DNA of 9,598 nucleotides from an uncultured Collinsella sp. (lineage in GTDB: Bacteria; Actinomycetota; Coriobacteriia; Coriobacteriales; Coriobacteriaceae): the NCBI GenBank assembly GCA_902478865.1, contig CABSNA010000044.1:1-9598 (forward strand), written 5' to 3'. Below the pieces are notes generated by a model. It searched no databases. It was not told where the DNA came from and worked only from the letters and a program-made list of their open reading frames with translations. Positions 1 through 6,981 of this stretch are shown here, in pieces (the stretch's first letter is position 1; each line of letters opens with the position of its first letter). Position numbers and translations under genes: made by a program.

Positions 1-172
1 TTTCCTCGGGGTCCTCAAAATCGCCCAGCTGGCCGAGCGCCACAAAGCGAACCTCAGGCATGACCTTGCCTAAAATGGCCTCGATCTCGGTGAGCTTATG
101 GGCGTTGCCCGTTGCCACGACAATGGTCGCCGCCGGGTCGAGGGTGTCGATGTCGATCTTCTCAAGTGCCAT
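1..172 (-). CDS. rdgB: RdgB/HAM1-type dITP/XTP pyrophosphatase, N-terminal part (runs off left edge)
   Basis: Only the first 57 codons are inside the window. From the ATG at 172 the protein reads MALEKIDIDTLDPAATI and continues with VVATGNAHKLTEIEAIL at about residues 18-34. This matches the N-terminal strand and nucleotide-binding signature of the Ham1/RdgB family (T-x-N-x-x-K-x-x-E). Family members hydrolyse non-canonical purine triphosphates (dITP, XTP) to monophosphates, cleaning the cytoplasmic nucleotide pool. Start choice: AAGGAG lies 7 nt upstream of the ATG, an excellent ribosome binding site. The first 16 residues form a short extension ahead of the conserved core. Pairing with rph upstream is common in bacteria and supports the call. 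A likely hairpin terminator separates it from rph, so it may be expressed at a different level. The catalytic remainder cannot be seen. Confidence 0.9.
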   Translation of the reverse strand, partial: MALEKIDIDTLDPAATIVVATGNAHKLTEIEAILGKVMPEVRFVALGQLGDFEDPEE

Positions 173-280
173 GAGTGGTCTCCTTGTCTCTATACCAATG
201 CCGCGCCGAGGGCGACGAGGGCCTCCGCCTCTCCCCTCTCAATCAACGGCAGTCTTATACTTCGTCGTTTTCGCAGATAA

Positions 281-315
281 AACCTGCCAAAATAAACATC
301 CCTTTTTGGCAGGTT
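281..315 (-). terminator. Hairpin at the end of rph, likely intrinsic terminator or attenuator
   Basis: A perfect 12-bp stem pairs 281-292 with 304-315 around an 11-nt loop. In the minus-strand transcript the stem starts with the last two bases of the rph TAA stop codon and is followed by a short T run (TTTTATC). The core is CCTGCC/GGCAGG with A/T pairs at the ends. No T run follows on the plus strand, so it is oriented for the leftward operon. The weak T tract suggests partial termination ahead of rdgB. Confidence 0.65.
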
Positions 316-1039
316 AGGCGAGGGCTTGGCGCTGGAGCTCGATGAGCTCGGCAATGCCCTTGTCGCCCAAATCGAGCAGGGCATTGAGGCGCTTGCGGTC
401 GAAGGGCGCCTGCTCACCAGTGCCCTGGAGCTCGATCATCTCACCGGTATCGGTGGCGACAAGGTTCATGTCGACCTCGGCGTGACTGTCCTCGGAATAA
501 TCCAGGTCGAGCAGGGTGTTGCCGTCGACAACTCCCATGGAAATCGCGGCGACCTGGCCCGTGAGCGGGATGCGCTCGAGCTTACCCGCCTCGACCCACA
601 TGGCAAGGGCGTCGTGCAGTGCCACCCAGGCGCCGGTAATGCTCGCCGTTCGCGTGCCGCCGTCTGCCTGAATCACGTCGCAGTCGACGGTGACGGTATA
701 CTCGCCGAGCGCCTTCATGTTGACGACGGTGCGCAGGCTACGGCCGATAAGGCGCTCGATCTCCATGGAGCGGCCCTTGCGGTTGGCATGCTCGCGCTTG
801 CAGCGCTTGCCGGTCGACGCCGGCAGCATGGCGTACTCCGCCGTTACCCAACCGGCCTTGGCGCCCTTGCGCCAGCCCGGCACGCCCTCCTCGATGGTGG
901 CAGCGCACAGCACGTGCGTATCGCCAAACTCGGCCAGGCACGAACCGTGGGCGTGCTTCATGACGCCGCGAGTAAGCTTGATGGGACGCAGCTCATCGGC
1001 AGCGCGGCCGTTGGCGCGATTGACCTGCATATACTCCAT
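314..1039 (-). CDS. rph: Ribonuclease PH
   Basis: The 241-aa protein has the usual length for RNase PH, the phosphorolytic 3'-5' exoribonuclease that trims tRNA 3' ends in the cytoplasm using inorganic phosphate. Family landmarks visible: GRAADELRPI near residues 11-20, EYAMLPAST at 68-76, the conserved R-rich helix SMEIERLIGRSLR at 91-103, the phosphate-binding GGTRTASITGA at 127-137, and the acidic LDLDYSEDS at 177-185. The start at 1039 has GGA 7 nt upstream; the second Met (codon 4) is an alternative start differing by only three residues. The family's R-x-DGR motif near the N-terminus reads RANGR, with Asn in place of Asp. The gene follows murI by 55 nt and is part of the leftward operon. 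Its stop codon forms the base of a hairpin. Confidence 0.97.
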   Translation of the reverse strand: MEYMQVNRANGRAADELRPIKLTRGVMKHAHGSCLAEFGDTHVLCAATIEEGVPGWRKGAKAGWVTAEYAMLPASTGKRCKREHANRKGRSMEIERLIGRSLRTVVNMKALGEYTVTVDCDVIQADGGTRTASITGAWVALHDALAMWVEAGKLERIPLTGQVAAISMGVVDGNTLLDLDYSEDSHAEVDMNLVATDTGEMIELQGTGEQAPFDRKRLNALLDLGDKGIAELIELQRQALA

Positions 1040-1094
1040 AGAAAAATCCTTTCGGCAAAAGGTGAAAGTGAGCCTTTGGTCGGTGACCTTATAT

Positions 1095-1979
1095 CTATTT
1101 CAGTTCGTCGATATCGATATGCTCAATGCTCTTGAGCGGCTGGCCAAAGATAAAACTGCCCGCCACCGCAAACTCGGCAATGTTATCGGCCGTCGTTGCA
1201 AAACGATGCTGCGGCTCAGCAGCGTCGCCCGCCAGCTGCTCGCGGCGCGTGAGGATATCGGTCAGCTCGCGCGTAGTCTCTTCGGCGGAACTCACCACGC
1301 GCACCCCGGGCCCCAGCGCATGGCGAATAGGCCCCACGAGCAACGGGAAATGCGTGCAGCCGAGCACCACGGTATCGATGCCGTGGTCGCGCAGCGGTTC
1401 AACCGTGGCACCGACCAGCGCGCGTACGGTAGGCGTATCAAAGATGTCCTCGTTCTCGAGCCACTGCTCTTGCAGATGCGCGCCCGAGGCGAGCTCGTGC
1501 TCAACGACCTCGACAAAGCTCGAGGCAGGGCAGCCGTATACGTCCACACCGGCGTCCAAATCCTGAATGGCACGCGTGTAAGCGCCTGAGCGAATGGTGA
1601 GGTTGGTGGCGAGCACGCCCACCCGGCGCGTGCGGGTGCTGTTGATTGCCGCGCGTGCGCCCGGTGCGATCACACCGATGACGGGAACGTCGAGCACCTG
1701 CTGGGCCAAACGCAAGGCCGCAGCGGTCGCCGTATTGCAGGCGATGACCATGATCTTGACGTCGTGCTTCGACAGCCAACGGCCCGCCTGCAGTGCAAAC
1801 GAGCGCACCTCGTCCTCGGTGCGGGTGCCGTAGGGGCAGCGCTTGGTGTCGCCAAAGTAGTAGACGGACTCGTGCGGCAACGCCGTCGCAATCGCGCGCG
1901 CAACCGTCAGACCGCCTAGACCCGAGTCGAATACGCCAATGGGGCGTGTGTCGCCAGCCAGATTCTCGATATCGGACAT
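1095..1979 (-). CDS. murI: Glutamate racemase
   Basis: The 294-aa cytoplasmic enzyme interconverts L- and D-glutamate, supplying D-Glu for the peptidoglycan stem peptide. Both catalytic cysteines are in canonical motifs: IACNTATA (Cys81) and LGCTHFPLL (Cys208). Also visible are GVFDSGLGGLTV with the catalytic-site Asp18/Ser19, CPYGTR at 48-53, and a VVEHEL segment with the conserved Glu near 160. Start choice: the frame stays open up to a GTG at 2033 that overlaps the upstream TAG stop, but that start has no ribosome binding site. The ATG at 1979 follows GGTGAGG closely and places the FDSG motif at the family's usual distance from the N-terminus. The C-terminus is slightly longer than in typical 265-aa members. 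It lies in the leftward operon, 53 nt after the HAD phosphatase gene. Confidence 0.96.
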   Translation of the reverse strand: MSDIENLAGDTRPIGVFDSGLGGLTVARAIATALPHESVYYFGDTKRCPYGTRTEDEVRSFALQAGRWLSKHDVKIMVIACNTATAAALRLAQQVLDVPVIGVIAPGARAAINSTRTRRVGVLATNLTIRSGAYTRAIQDLDAGVDVYGCPASSFVEVVEHELASGAHLQEQWLENEDIFDTPTVRALVGATVEPLRDHGIDTVVLGCTHFPLLVGPIRHALGPGVRVVSSAEETTRELTDILTRREQLAGDAAEPQHRFATTADNIAEFAVAGSFIFGQPLKSIEHIDIDELK

Positions 1980-2032
1980 TACCTCACCAGATTCTCTCTC
2001 GAAAAGATATGGCTCAGAACGATAGAGCCGCA

Positions 2033-2944
2033 CTACGAACGGGCCGCGACGAGCAGCTCTGCCGTTGCCGCCCAGCCGTCGACAATCTTGCCGCGCGTGA
2101 CGTAGGCGTTATCGCAGGTATCCAGGAACTCGGGCGCGCCGGCGCTGGTCAAACCGTTCTCGACCAGGCAGAACGTGCCCACGTGGTCAGCCATGTAGAA
2201 GTCGGACTCGGAATCGCCGAGTGCCAGCGTCTCCTCGCGCTCGATACCCAGGTGCTCACAGAAACGTGCGATGGCAACGCCCTTGTTGAGGCCGGCGGGA
2301 TTGATGTTAAACGCGCGGCCATCCTCGACGCGTTCGAGCTCGAGCGTCGTCGGCTTGGACAGATGCGTCAGGTGACCGTTGCAGGCCCAGACCAGGCCGC
2401 AGCCGGCCTCGTCAAGAATGGCCTGGACCTCGTCGTCGGGCACATCGCCGCGCATGCCGACGGTGACCTCGCGGTACTTGTAGCCAGTCGACATGTCATT
2501 GTGGTACTCGATCTTATGCGGCCAGCGGGCGAGAATCTTCTCGCACACGCCGGTCTGCTCGATCACCTGATGCGGTGTGAGGCCGCAGGCGGGGTCGTAG
2601 GGCATATCGCCGGTCAGATACTCCCAATCGTTGGCCTTGAGGTCGTACATGACCAGGCCACCCATCTCGCCGATGTAGGAGTTGAGGCCGAGCACGCGCG
2701 CATCCTCGTGGATCATGGTGCGGTTGCGGCCCGAGGTGGGGACCACCTGGATGCCGGCGCGGGCAAGCGCCACGACGGCCTCGACAAGCTTGGTCGAGGG
2801 GTTACCGTCGTTGTCGCGCAGCACGCACGAGCCGGGCGCGAGCATGGTGGCGTCCAGGTCGGTAAAGACGTACTTAACCTTGGCAAGACGCTCGCGCATC
2901 TCGCCCGAAAGCTCAGCGACGGTCGGCAGGGTATTGTGGGACAT
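2033..2944 (-). CDS. HAD-superfamily (type IIB-like) phosphatase, substrate unknown
   Basis: The 303-aa soluble protein has the ordered HAD motifs: motif I VFTDLDATM with Asp29 (nucleophile) and Asp31, motif II PTSGR at 69-73, a lysine in GLNKG (Lys221), and motif IV LALGDSESDFYM with Asp244/Asp248. The roughly 110-residue region between motifs II and III fits a C2 cap of the Cof/sugar-phosphatase type. Members are mostly Mg-dependent phosphatases acting on sugar phosphates or other small phosphoesters; the sequence does not reveal this one's substrate. Motif I is DxDAT rather than the usual DxDGT. Start choice: the ATG at 2944 has GGAG 5 nt upstream, while the frame extends further up without a site. 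It sits 34 nt after the MurE-like gene and 53 nt before murI, so a role in cell-envelope metabolism is possible, but that is inference from position only. Confidence 0.85.
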   Translation of the reverse strand: MSHNTLPTVAELSGEMRERLAKVKYVFTDLDATMLAPGSCVLRDNDGNPSTKLVEAVVALARAGIQVVPTSGRNRTMIHEDARVLGLNSYIGEMGGLVMYDLKANDWEYLTGDMPYDPACGLTPHQVIEQTGVCEKILARWPHKIEYHNDMSTGYKYREVTVGMRGDVPDDEVQAILDEAGCGLVWACNGHLTHLSKPTTLELERVEDGRAFNINPAGLNKGVAIARFCEHLGIEREETLALGDSESDFYMADHVGTFCLVENGLTSAGAPEFLDTCDNAYVTRGKIVDGWAATAELLVAARS

Positions 2945-2978
2945 GGTCACTCCATTTACGTAGAAGGGGCTTCTGGTC

Positions 2979-4496
2979 TTAGGCGTCGTACGCCGCAAGG
3001 GTGCGCTTGAGAATCGAACCGTCGCGCTCGCAAGGCTCGGGTCCGTTCTTGCGCAGCATGCGCTCTTCCTCGCCCTTACCGGTCACGATGACCACGGCAG
3101 GACGGACGGTTTCGCGCACGGCAGTCTCGATAGCGGCAACGCGATCAGTCACGATTTGCCAGTTATCATTTCCCTGCGCTTGAACGTTGTGCGCGATCTC
3201 GGCGCAAATATCCTCGACGTTCTCGGGGCCGGGGTCGTCCTCGGTAATCACGATTCGGTCGGCATACTTGCCAGCGGCGATGCCCATCGTGGTGCGTCGA
3301 TCGACACCCTTACCGCCCGTAGCGCCAAATACAACCGCCAGCTCGCGCTCGGGATAGTTCTCGCGCAAGTCGCGCAGGAGCGTCTCGAGGCTCATGCCGT
3401 TATGTGCAAAATCGACGATGCCCAAGATTTTGCCCGATACGGACGGATAGAGCTCCATACGGCCGGGAACGAAGACGCCCTCAAAGCCGTGGACGATACC
3501 CTCTTCGGAAATGCCCAGGGCCTCGGCGCAGGCAATAGCGGCAAGCGCATTGGAGACATTGAACTTAACCGGCGTGGGAATCACAATGTCGCGCGTAAAG
3601 CGGGGCGTGCGCACCGTTGCCACCACGCCGCAGTCGCCATTGCGAATCGCCAGCGCAAGCACGTCGGCACGCTCGTCGGTCAGGGAGAACGTCACCGTAC
3701 GTTCGCAACGAGATGCCGCCTCGAGCACACGATCGACCTTATCCATATCGAGATTGACCACGGCAAAACGGCTCTGCGAGAAGATTTTGAGCTTGCTGGC
3801 AAAGTAATCCTCGAGCGTCGGATGCTCAATCGGCGAAATGTGATCCTCGCCGATATTGGTAAAGGCGCCGACTTCAAAGGCGATCTTGCCCGTGCGCTCG
3901 TATTTGAGGCCCTGGCTCGATGCCTCCATAACCAGCCACGGGGCACCCGCCTCCGCGGCATGTGCGATGCGAGACTGCAGCAGGAAGGATTCGGGGGTCG
4001 TCAGTTTGGAAGGGCCTGCCTCGATGCCGTCGTCGAACTCAATGCCCGTATTAAGAGCGGGTCGATGACAGCCCGTAAGCTTGGCCTCGTTGGCGAGAAT
4101 GCCGCGCAGATAAAAGCTGCAGGTCGATTTGCCCTTGGTGCCTGTGAAGGCGCAGACCTTCACCTTACCCGACGGGTGCCCATAAAAGGCATCTGCCACC
4201 ACGGCGAGCGTGCGACGAATATCACTCACAATCACCGCGGGAAGATCAACATCGTAATCGACCTCGGAAACGTAGGCCACGGCGCCATCGGCGATTGCCG
4301 AAAGCAGGTACTCACGCTTAAACGCGCGGCCCTTGCAGACAAACAACGTGCCCGAACGCACCTGGCGCGAGTCATCAGTCGCAAACTCAATGCGCTGGTC
4401 GCACGAAGCGCTCGGTCTGGAAACAACAAGGTCATCTTCCTCGAGCAACTCTATATAGCGCATCAGAGTTAGCTTCTCTTGTGTCGGACTCGACAT
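2979..4496 (-). CDS. murE: Mur ligase, UDP-MurNAc-tripeptide synthetase (MurE), motifs of the L-lysine-adding type
   Basis: The 505-aa cytoplasmic ligase joins the third stem amino acid to UDP-MurNAc-L-Ala-D-Glu using ATP. Visible: an N-terminal UDP-substrate domain with DDSRQVRSGTLFV at 41-53, the P-loop FTGTKGKST at 117-125, LTTPES at 165-170, EASSQGL at 191-197, DHISPIEHPTLEDYF at 218-232, the lysine that is carbamylated in Mur ligases (Lys235), VPGRME at 343-348, DFAHNG at 362-367, GATGGKG at 391-397 and a C-terminal GKGEEER. The third-residue specificity loop reads TEDDPGPEN (about 418-426), not the DNPR of meso-DAP enzymes. As I recall them, GTKGK, PIEHP-EDYF, AHNGxSL, TGxKGxxRR and DDP all resemble the Lys-adding enzymes of streptococci. 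Start choice: the ATG at 4496 has AGAGAGG 7 nt upstream; the 56 codons upstream are in frame but have no ribosome binding site and look like leader. It is first in the leftward operon. Confidence 0.9.
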   Translation of the reverse strand: MSSPTQEKLTLMRYIELLEEDDLVVSRPSASCDQRIEFATDDSRQVRSGTLFVCKGRAFKREYLLSAIADGAVAYVSEVDYDVDLPAVIVSDIRRTLAVVADAFYGHPSGKVKVCAFTGTKGKSTCSFYLRGILANEAKLTGCHRPALNTGIEFDDGIEAGPSKLTTPESFLLQSRIAHAAEAGAPWLVMEASSQGLKYERTGKIAFEVGAFTNIGEDHISPIEHPTLEDYFASKLKIFSQSRFAVVNLDMDKVDRVLEAASRCERTVTFSLTDERADVLALAIRNGDCGVVATVRTPRFTRDIVIPTPVKFNVSNALAAIACAEALGISEEGIVHGFEGVFVPGRMELYPSVSGKILGIVDFAHNGMSLETLLRDLRENYPERELAVVFGATGGKGVDRRTTMGIAAGKYADRIVITEDDPGPENVEDICAEIAHNVQAQGNDNWQIVTDRVAAIETAVRETVRPAVVIVTGKGEEERMLRKNGPEPCERDGSILKRTLAAYDA

Positions 4497-4571
4497 ACAA
4501 AGACCTCTCTCGCTAAATTCAGCCTTAAAGGGCAAAAGACGTCCCGCGGCAGAAACGATGAAACATTCTGT

Positions 4572-4577
4572 ATTATC
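4572..4577 (-). promoter_or_regulatory. Candidate -10 element for the murE operon
   Basis: On the minus strand the region upstream of murE contains GATAAT (5 of 6 match to TATAAT) in the context GGTTGATAATACAG, about 76 nt upstream of the start codon. No good -35 hexamer lies 16-18 nt further upstream, so this is only a candidate. Confidence 0.3.
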
Positions 4578-4644
4578 AACCATCCTAATATGCCACCTGA
4601 CCTTGCGCGTACTGCAGCCTTCTAAAAAATTGCATGGACTGCGC

Positions 4645-4680
4645 CGTGGGTTAATAAATGACAACAGTGTTCACCCCACG
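4645..4680. repeat. Inverted repeat in the divergent intergenic region
   Basis: CGTGGG at 4645-4650 and CCCACG at 4675-4680 are exact reverse complements separated by 24 nt of AT-rich sequence (TTAATAAATGACAACAGTG in the middle). Lying between two divergent genes, it could be an operator dyad or a leader hairpin. A six-base match is weak evidence on its own. Confidence 0.3.
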
Positions 4681-4709
4681 TAAAAACAAGGAAATCTGGG
4701 TGCTATTCT
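4681..4709 (+). promoter_or_regulatory. Candidate promoter for the amino-acid transporter gene
   Basis: TGCTATTCT at 4701-4709 resembles an extended -10 element (TG-N-TATTCT, 4 of 6), with TAAAAA 17 nt upstream as a poor -35. Transcription from here would put the GACCCA repeats in the 5' leader. An alternative pair is TTGCAT (4630-4635) with AATAAA (4653-4658) at 17-nt spacing. Neither is strong. Confidence 0.25.
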
Positions 4710-4735
4710 TTATCCAAATGTCTTGATGTGCCTCA

Positions 4736-4775
4736 TTGACCCACAGATGTTGACCCACAATGCCGACCCATCATG
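4736..4775 (+). repeat. Three tandem 13-14 nt repeats upstream of the transporter
   Basis: TTGACCCACAGATG (4736-4749), TTGACCCACAATG (4750-4762) and CCGACCCATCATG (4763-4775) follow each other directly. The first ten bases are identical in the first two copies, and GACCCA plus a terminal ATG is shared by all three. They end 19 nt before the transporter start codon and just ahead of its ribosome binding site. Such an array could be a regulator-binding site or an RNA-level control site; no named site is recognised. Confidence 0.6.
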
Positions 4776-4794
4776 CCCAAGCAAAGGATTCCAG

Positions 4795-6843
4795 ATGAAA
4801 CGACACTTCGAGCGTCGCCATCACTCGGCACGCGTCCAGTTGACCCGGCACATCGTCTGTGCCTTCGCGACGGTCGTTGTGGCCCTTGCCACCATCATCG
4901 GCGCGAGCGGCTGTTCGTCCTCCCAGAACGCCTCGAGCACCTACACACTCGTCGAGCATGGCAAGCTCACCGTCGCAAGTGACTTGGCCACACCCCCGTT
5001 TGAATACGTCAACGATTCCGGCGAAGACCAGGGCTTTACCTATGAACTCATGGGTATGATCGCAGACGAGCTCGGTCTGGAGCTCAACTACTTGCCGGCG
5101 CAAAAGTTCGACGGCATTATCCCCATGGTCAAGCAGGGTGTAAAGACCGATGTCGGCGCATGTAACATCACGATTACCGACGAGCGCAAGGAAGAGGTCG
5201 ACTTCACCGATCCCTATATCGACTCCAACCAGGGCGTCGCAGTTGCAAAGAACACTGGATACGACACGGTCGATAGCCTCAACGCGCCGGGCGTCAAAAT
5301 TGCCGTGCAGTCGGGCACCACGTCCGAGGAGTGGGCAATCGAGAACCTGCCGCAGGCAACTACCGTCAACTTTGACGACTGGACGGCAGCCTTCACCGCC
5401 GTCATGAGTGGTCAGTGCCAGGCGGTCGTATGCGATCTGCCCGTTGAACAGTGGATGGTTTCAAACTCCTTTACCGGTATGGAGATCATCAAAGAGGTTC
5501 CGACGGGCGAGCAGTTTGGCATCGCCGTCTCTAAAGACAACCCCGGGCTGACACAGGCCATCAACGATGCCCTTGCCAAGATCAAGAGCTCCGGTGCCTA
5601 TGACAAACTGTACGAGAAGTGGTTTGGCATGGCACCCACGAGCGGGTCCGATAACGAGGACGCCTCGAGCTCAGACGACGCGACAGGCACTTCACTTGCC
5701 GTCACCTCGGCGACCGCCAAGTCAAACGAAGACGGCGGCAACGGCGTGCTCGGCGGCATCGCAACCCGCCTGACCTGGGAAGCGACAACGGGTAGCGACG
5801 AGGGCGACGTTTCGCAAATTGAGCTTGAGCTGCCCGAGGGCGGATCGTTTGAAAGCACCGATGTTAAGGTCACGCTGCTCGACGGACTGAACCAGACGGG
5901 TGTCAAGGCATCGTGCTCGCTGGACGGCTCAAAGCTCGTCATCAAGTTCGCCGATCTCGTCGCTGCCGGCTCGCAGATTCGCGTTGTTGTCCCCGACGTC
6001 GTATTCCCGAGCAACGCGGGTGCCTATGCCGTCACCGGCAGCTATGTCGCCGACGGCGACAAGCGAGATCTTCCCGAGAGCCCCACCATCAGCGTCTCGG
6101 AGAGCACCATGGTGCAAGAAATCGTCGCCTGGCTCGATGCCCAGCCTTGGGTTGCCGCGTGGAACTCCAACCCGTTTTTGGGCATGTTCTGCAAGCCGCA
6201 GATTGTCGTCACCTCAATCGCCTCGCTCTTTAAGGGCTGGGGCATAGCACTTGCCGTGACCGCCATCGGTTTTCCGCTCGCCATCCCCATCGGCTTGCTG
6301 TTTGCCTTTATGAAAATCAGTCATAGTCGTATGCTGCGCGGCATCGCCGTAACATACATCAACGTCCTGCGTGGAACCCCGCTCTTCCTGCAGATCTACA
6401 TTGCGTTCTTTGGGTTCCCTATGATCGGTCTCAACGTGCCCAATCTGCCGCTCGGCGTTGGCGTGCTCGCCATCAACTGCTCGGCCTATCTTGCCGAGAT
6501 TTTCCGCGCCGGTATCGAGAGCGTACCGCATGGTCAAGCGGAAGCTGCCTACTCGCTTGGCATGACTTGGTCCCAAGTTATGTCGCGCATCGTGATCCCA
6601 CAAGCCGTACGTTACGTTATACCAACTATGACCAGCGAGTTCGTTATGCTGTACAAGGACACTTCACTGCTTTCGAGCGTTGGCGTCATGGAGCTCATGC
6701 TGTTCTCCAAAAACCTCACGGCCACCACGGGCAACATTACGCCCTACATTTGCGCCGCACTTTACTATCTGGTCGTGACGATTCCGCTCATCCACATCGT
6801 CACCAAGGTGGAGCACCGTCTCGCCGAGCGCAGCAAGCGCTAA
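4795..6843 (+). CDS. Amino-acid ABC transporter, fused solute-binding and permease protein with an extra middle domain
   Basis: This 682-aa envelope protein combines parts that are usually separate. Residues 1-40 form a lipoprotein-like signal: basic RRHHSAR, a hydrophobic core, then ASGC with Cys40 as the likely lipidated residue, followed by a Ser-rich tail. Residues about 55-278 are a polar-amino-acid solute-binding domain (ASDLATPPFEY; ITDERKEEVDFTDPY with Arg131 as probable carboxylate contact). Residues 280-320 are a Ser/Asp/Gly linker; about 321-437 form a beta-rich domain I cannot assign. Residues about 468-682 are a HisM/GlnP-type permease with several membrane spans, LRGTPLFLQIY at 525-535, and the EAA loop EAAYSLGM followed by IPQA (583-604) that contacts the ATPase. 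Start choice: the ATG at 4795 has AAAGGA upstream; in-frame codons up to TTG 4723 lack a site. Fused binding-permease proteins are known (lactococcal GlnP). No ATPase gene lies nearby, so the partner must be encoded elsewhere. Substrate unknown. Confidence 0.9.
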   Translation: MKRHFERRHHSARVQLTRHIVCAFATVVVALATIIGASGCSSSQNASSTYTLVEHGKLTVASDLATPPFEYVNDSGEDQGFTYELMGMIADELGLELNYLPAQKFDGIIPMVKQGVKTDVGACNITITDERKEEVDFTDPYIDSNQGVAVAKNTGYDTVDSLNAPGVKIAVQSGTTSEEWAIENLPQATTVNFDDWTAAFTAVMSGQCQAVVCDLPVEQWMVSNSFTGMEIIKEVPTGEQFGIAVSKDNPGLTQAINDALAKIKSSGAYDKLYEKWFGMAPTSGSDNEDASSSDDATGTSLAVTSATAKSNEDGGNGVLGGIATRLTWEATTGSDEGDVSQIELELPEGGSFESTDVKVTLLDGLNQTGVKASCSLDGSKLVIKFADLVAAGSQIRVVVPDVVFPSNAGAYAVTGSYVADGDKRDLPESPTISVSESTMVQEIVAWLDAQPWVAAWNSNPFLGMFCKPQIVVTSIASLFKGWGIALAVTAIGFPLAIPIGLLFAFMKISHSRMLRGIAVTYINVLRGTPLFLQIYIAFFGFPMIGLNVPNLPLGVGVLAINCSAYLAEIFRAGIESVPHGQAEAAYSLGMTWSQVMSRIVIPQAVRYVIPTMTSEFVMLYKDTSLLSSVGVMELMLFSKNLTATTGNITPYICAALYYLVVTIPLIHIVTKVEHRLAERSKR

Positions 6844-6864
6844 CCGCTCATACATAGCATTCGC

Positions 6865-6909
6865 AACCACGGCCCGCCGCTTCGCCTGAAGATCGGGCCG
6901 TGGTTTTTT
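6865..6909 (+). terminator. Intrinsic terminator after the transporter gene
   Basis: A perfect 12-bp GC-rich stem pairs AACCACGGCCCG (6865-6876) with 6894-6905. A smaller inner hairpin, CTTC-GCCT-GAAG, sits in the 17-nt loop, and a run of six T ends at 6909. It lies 21 nt after the transporter stop codon and is oriented to end plus-strand transcription, so asnB needs its own promoter. Confidence 0.93.
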
Positions 6910-6981
6910 CGGTTCGCTCGACGCTTATGCCCTATCACGAAACAAAAGATTGGCATGATAGTAAAGATTATTTGACATCAG

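Noticed and set aside
190..417. 75-aa minus-strand open frame covering the rph-rdgB gap
   Set aside because: It overlaps the rph 3' end in another frame, crosses the hairpin and has no family resemblance; the rdgB start with a clear ribosome binding site follows it.
326..1135. 269-aa plus-strand open frame opposite rph
   Set aside because: It is antisense to a complete, motif-confirmed RNase PH gene and reads as low-complexity translation of the reverse codons; such shadows are expected in GC-rich DNA.
1980..2033. GTG start for murI at 2033 overlapping the HAD stop codon
   Set aside because: No ribosome binding site precedes it, and the extra 18 residues are outside the family core; the ATG at 1979 is preferred.
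1793..3010. 405-aa plus-strand open frame opposite murI and the HAD gene
   Set aside because: It spans the complements of two confirmed genes and their junction, with no recognisable motif of its own.
3156..4472. 438-aa plus-strand open frame opposite murE
   Set aside because: Long, but entirely antisense to a Mur ligase with all expected motifs; composition (many His, Arg, Ala, Gly) is typical of a reverse-strand shadow.
4497..4664. In-frame 56-codon N-terminal extension of murE
   Set aside because: It is untypical of Mur ligases and no ribosome binding site precedes its possible starts, whereas AGAGAGG precedes the ATG at 4496.
4723..4794. Upstream TTG/ATG start for the transporter, adding up to 24 residues
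   Set aside because: No ribosome binding site there, and it would place a non-signal stretch including the tandem repeats ahead of the lipoprotein signal; the ATG at 4795 has a good AAAGGA.
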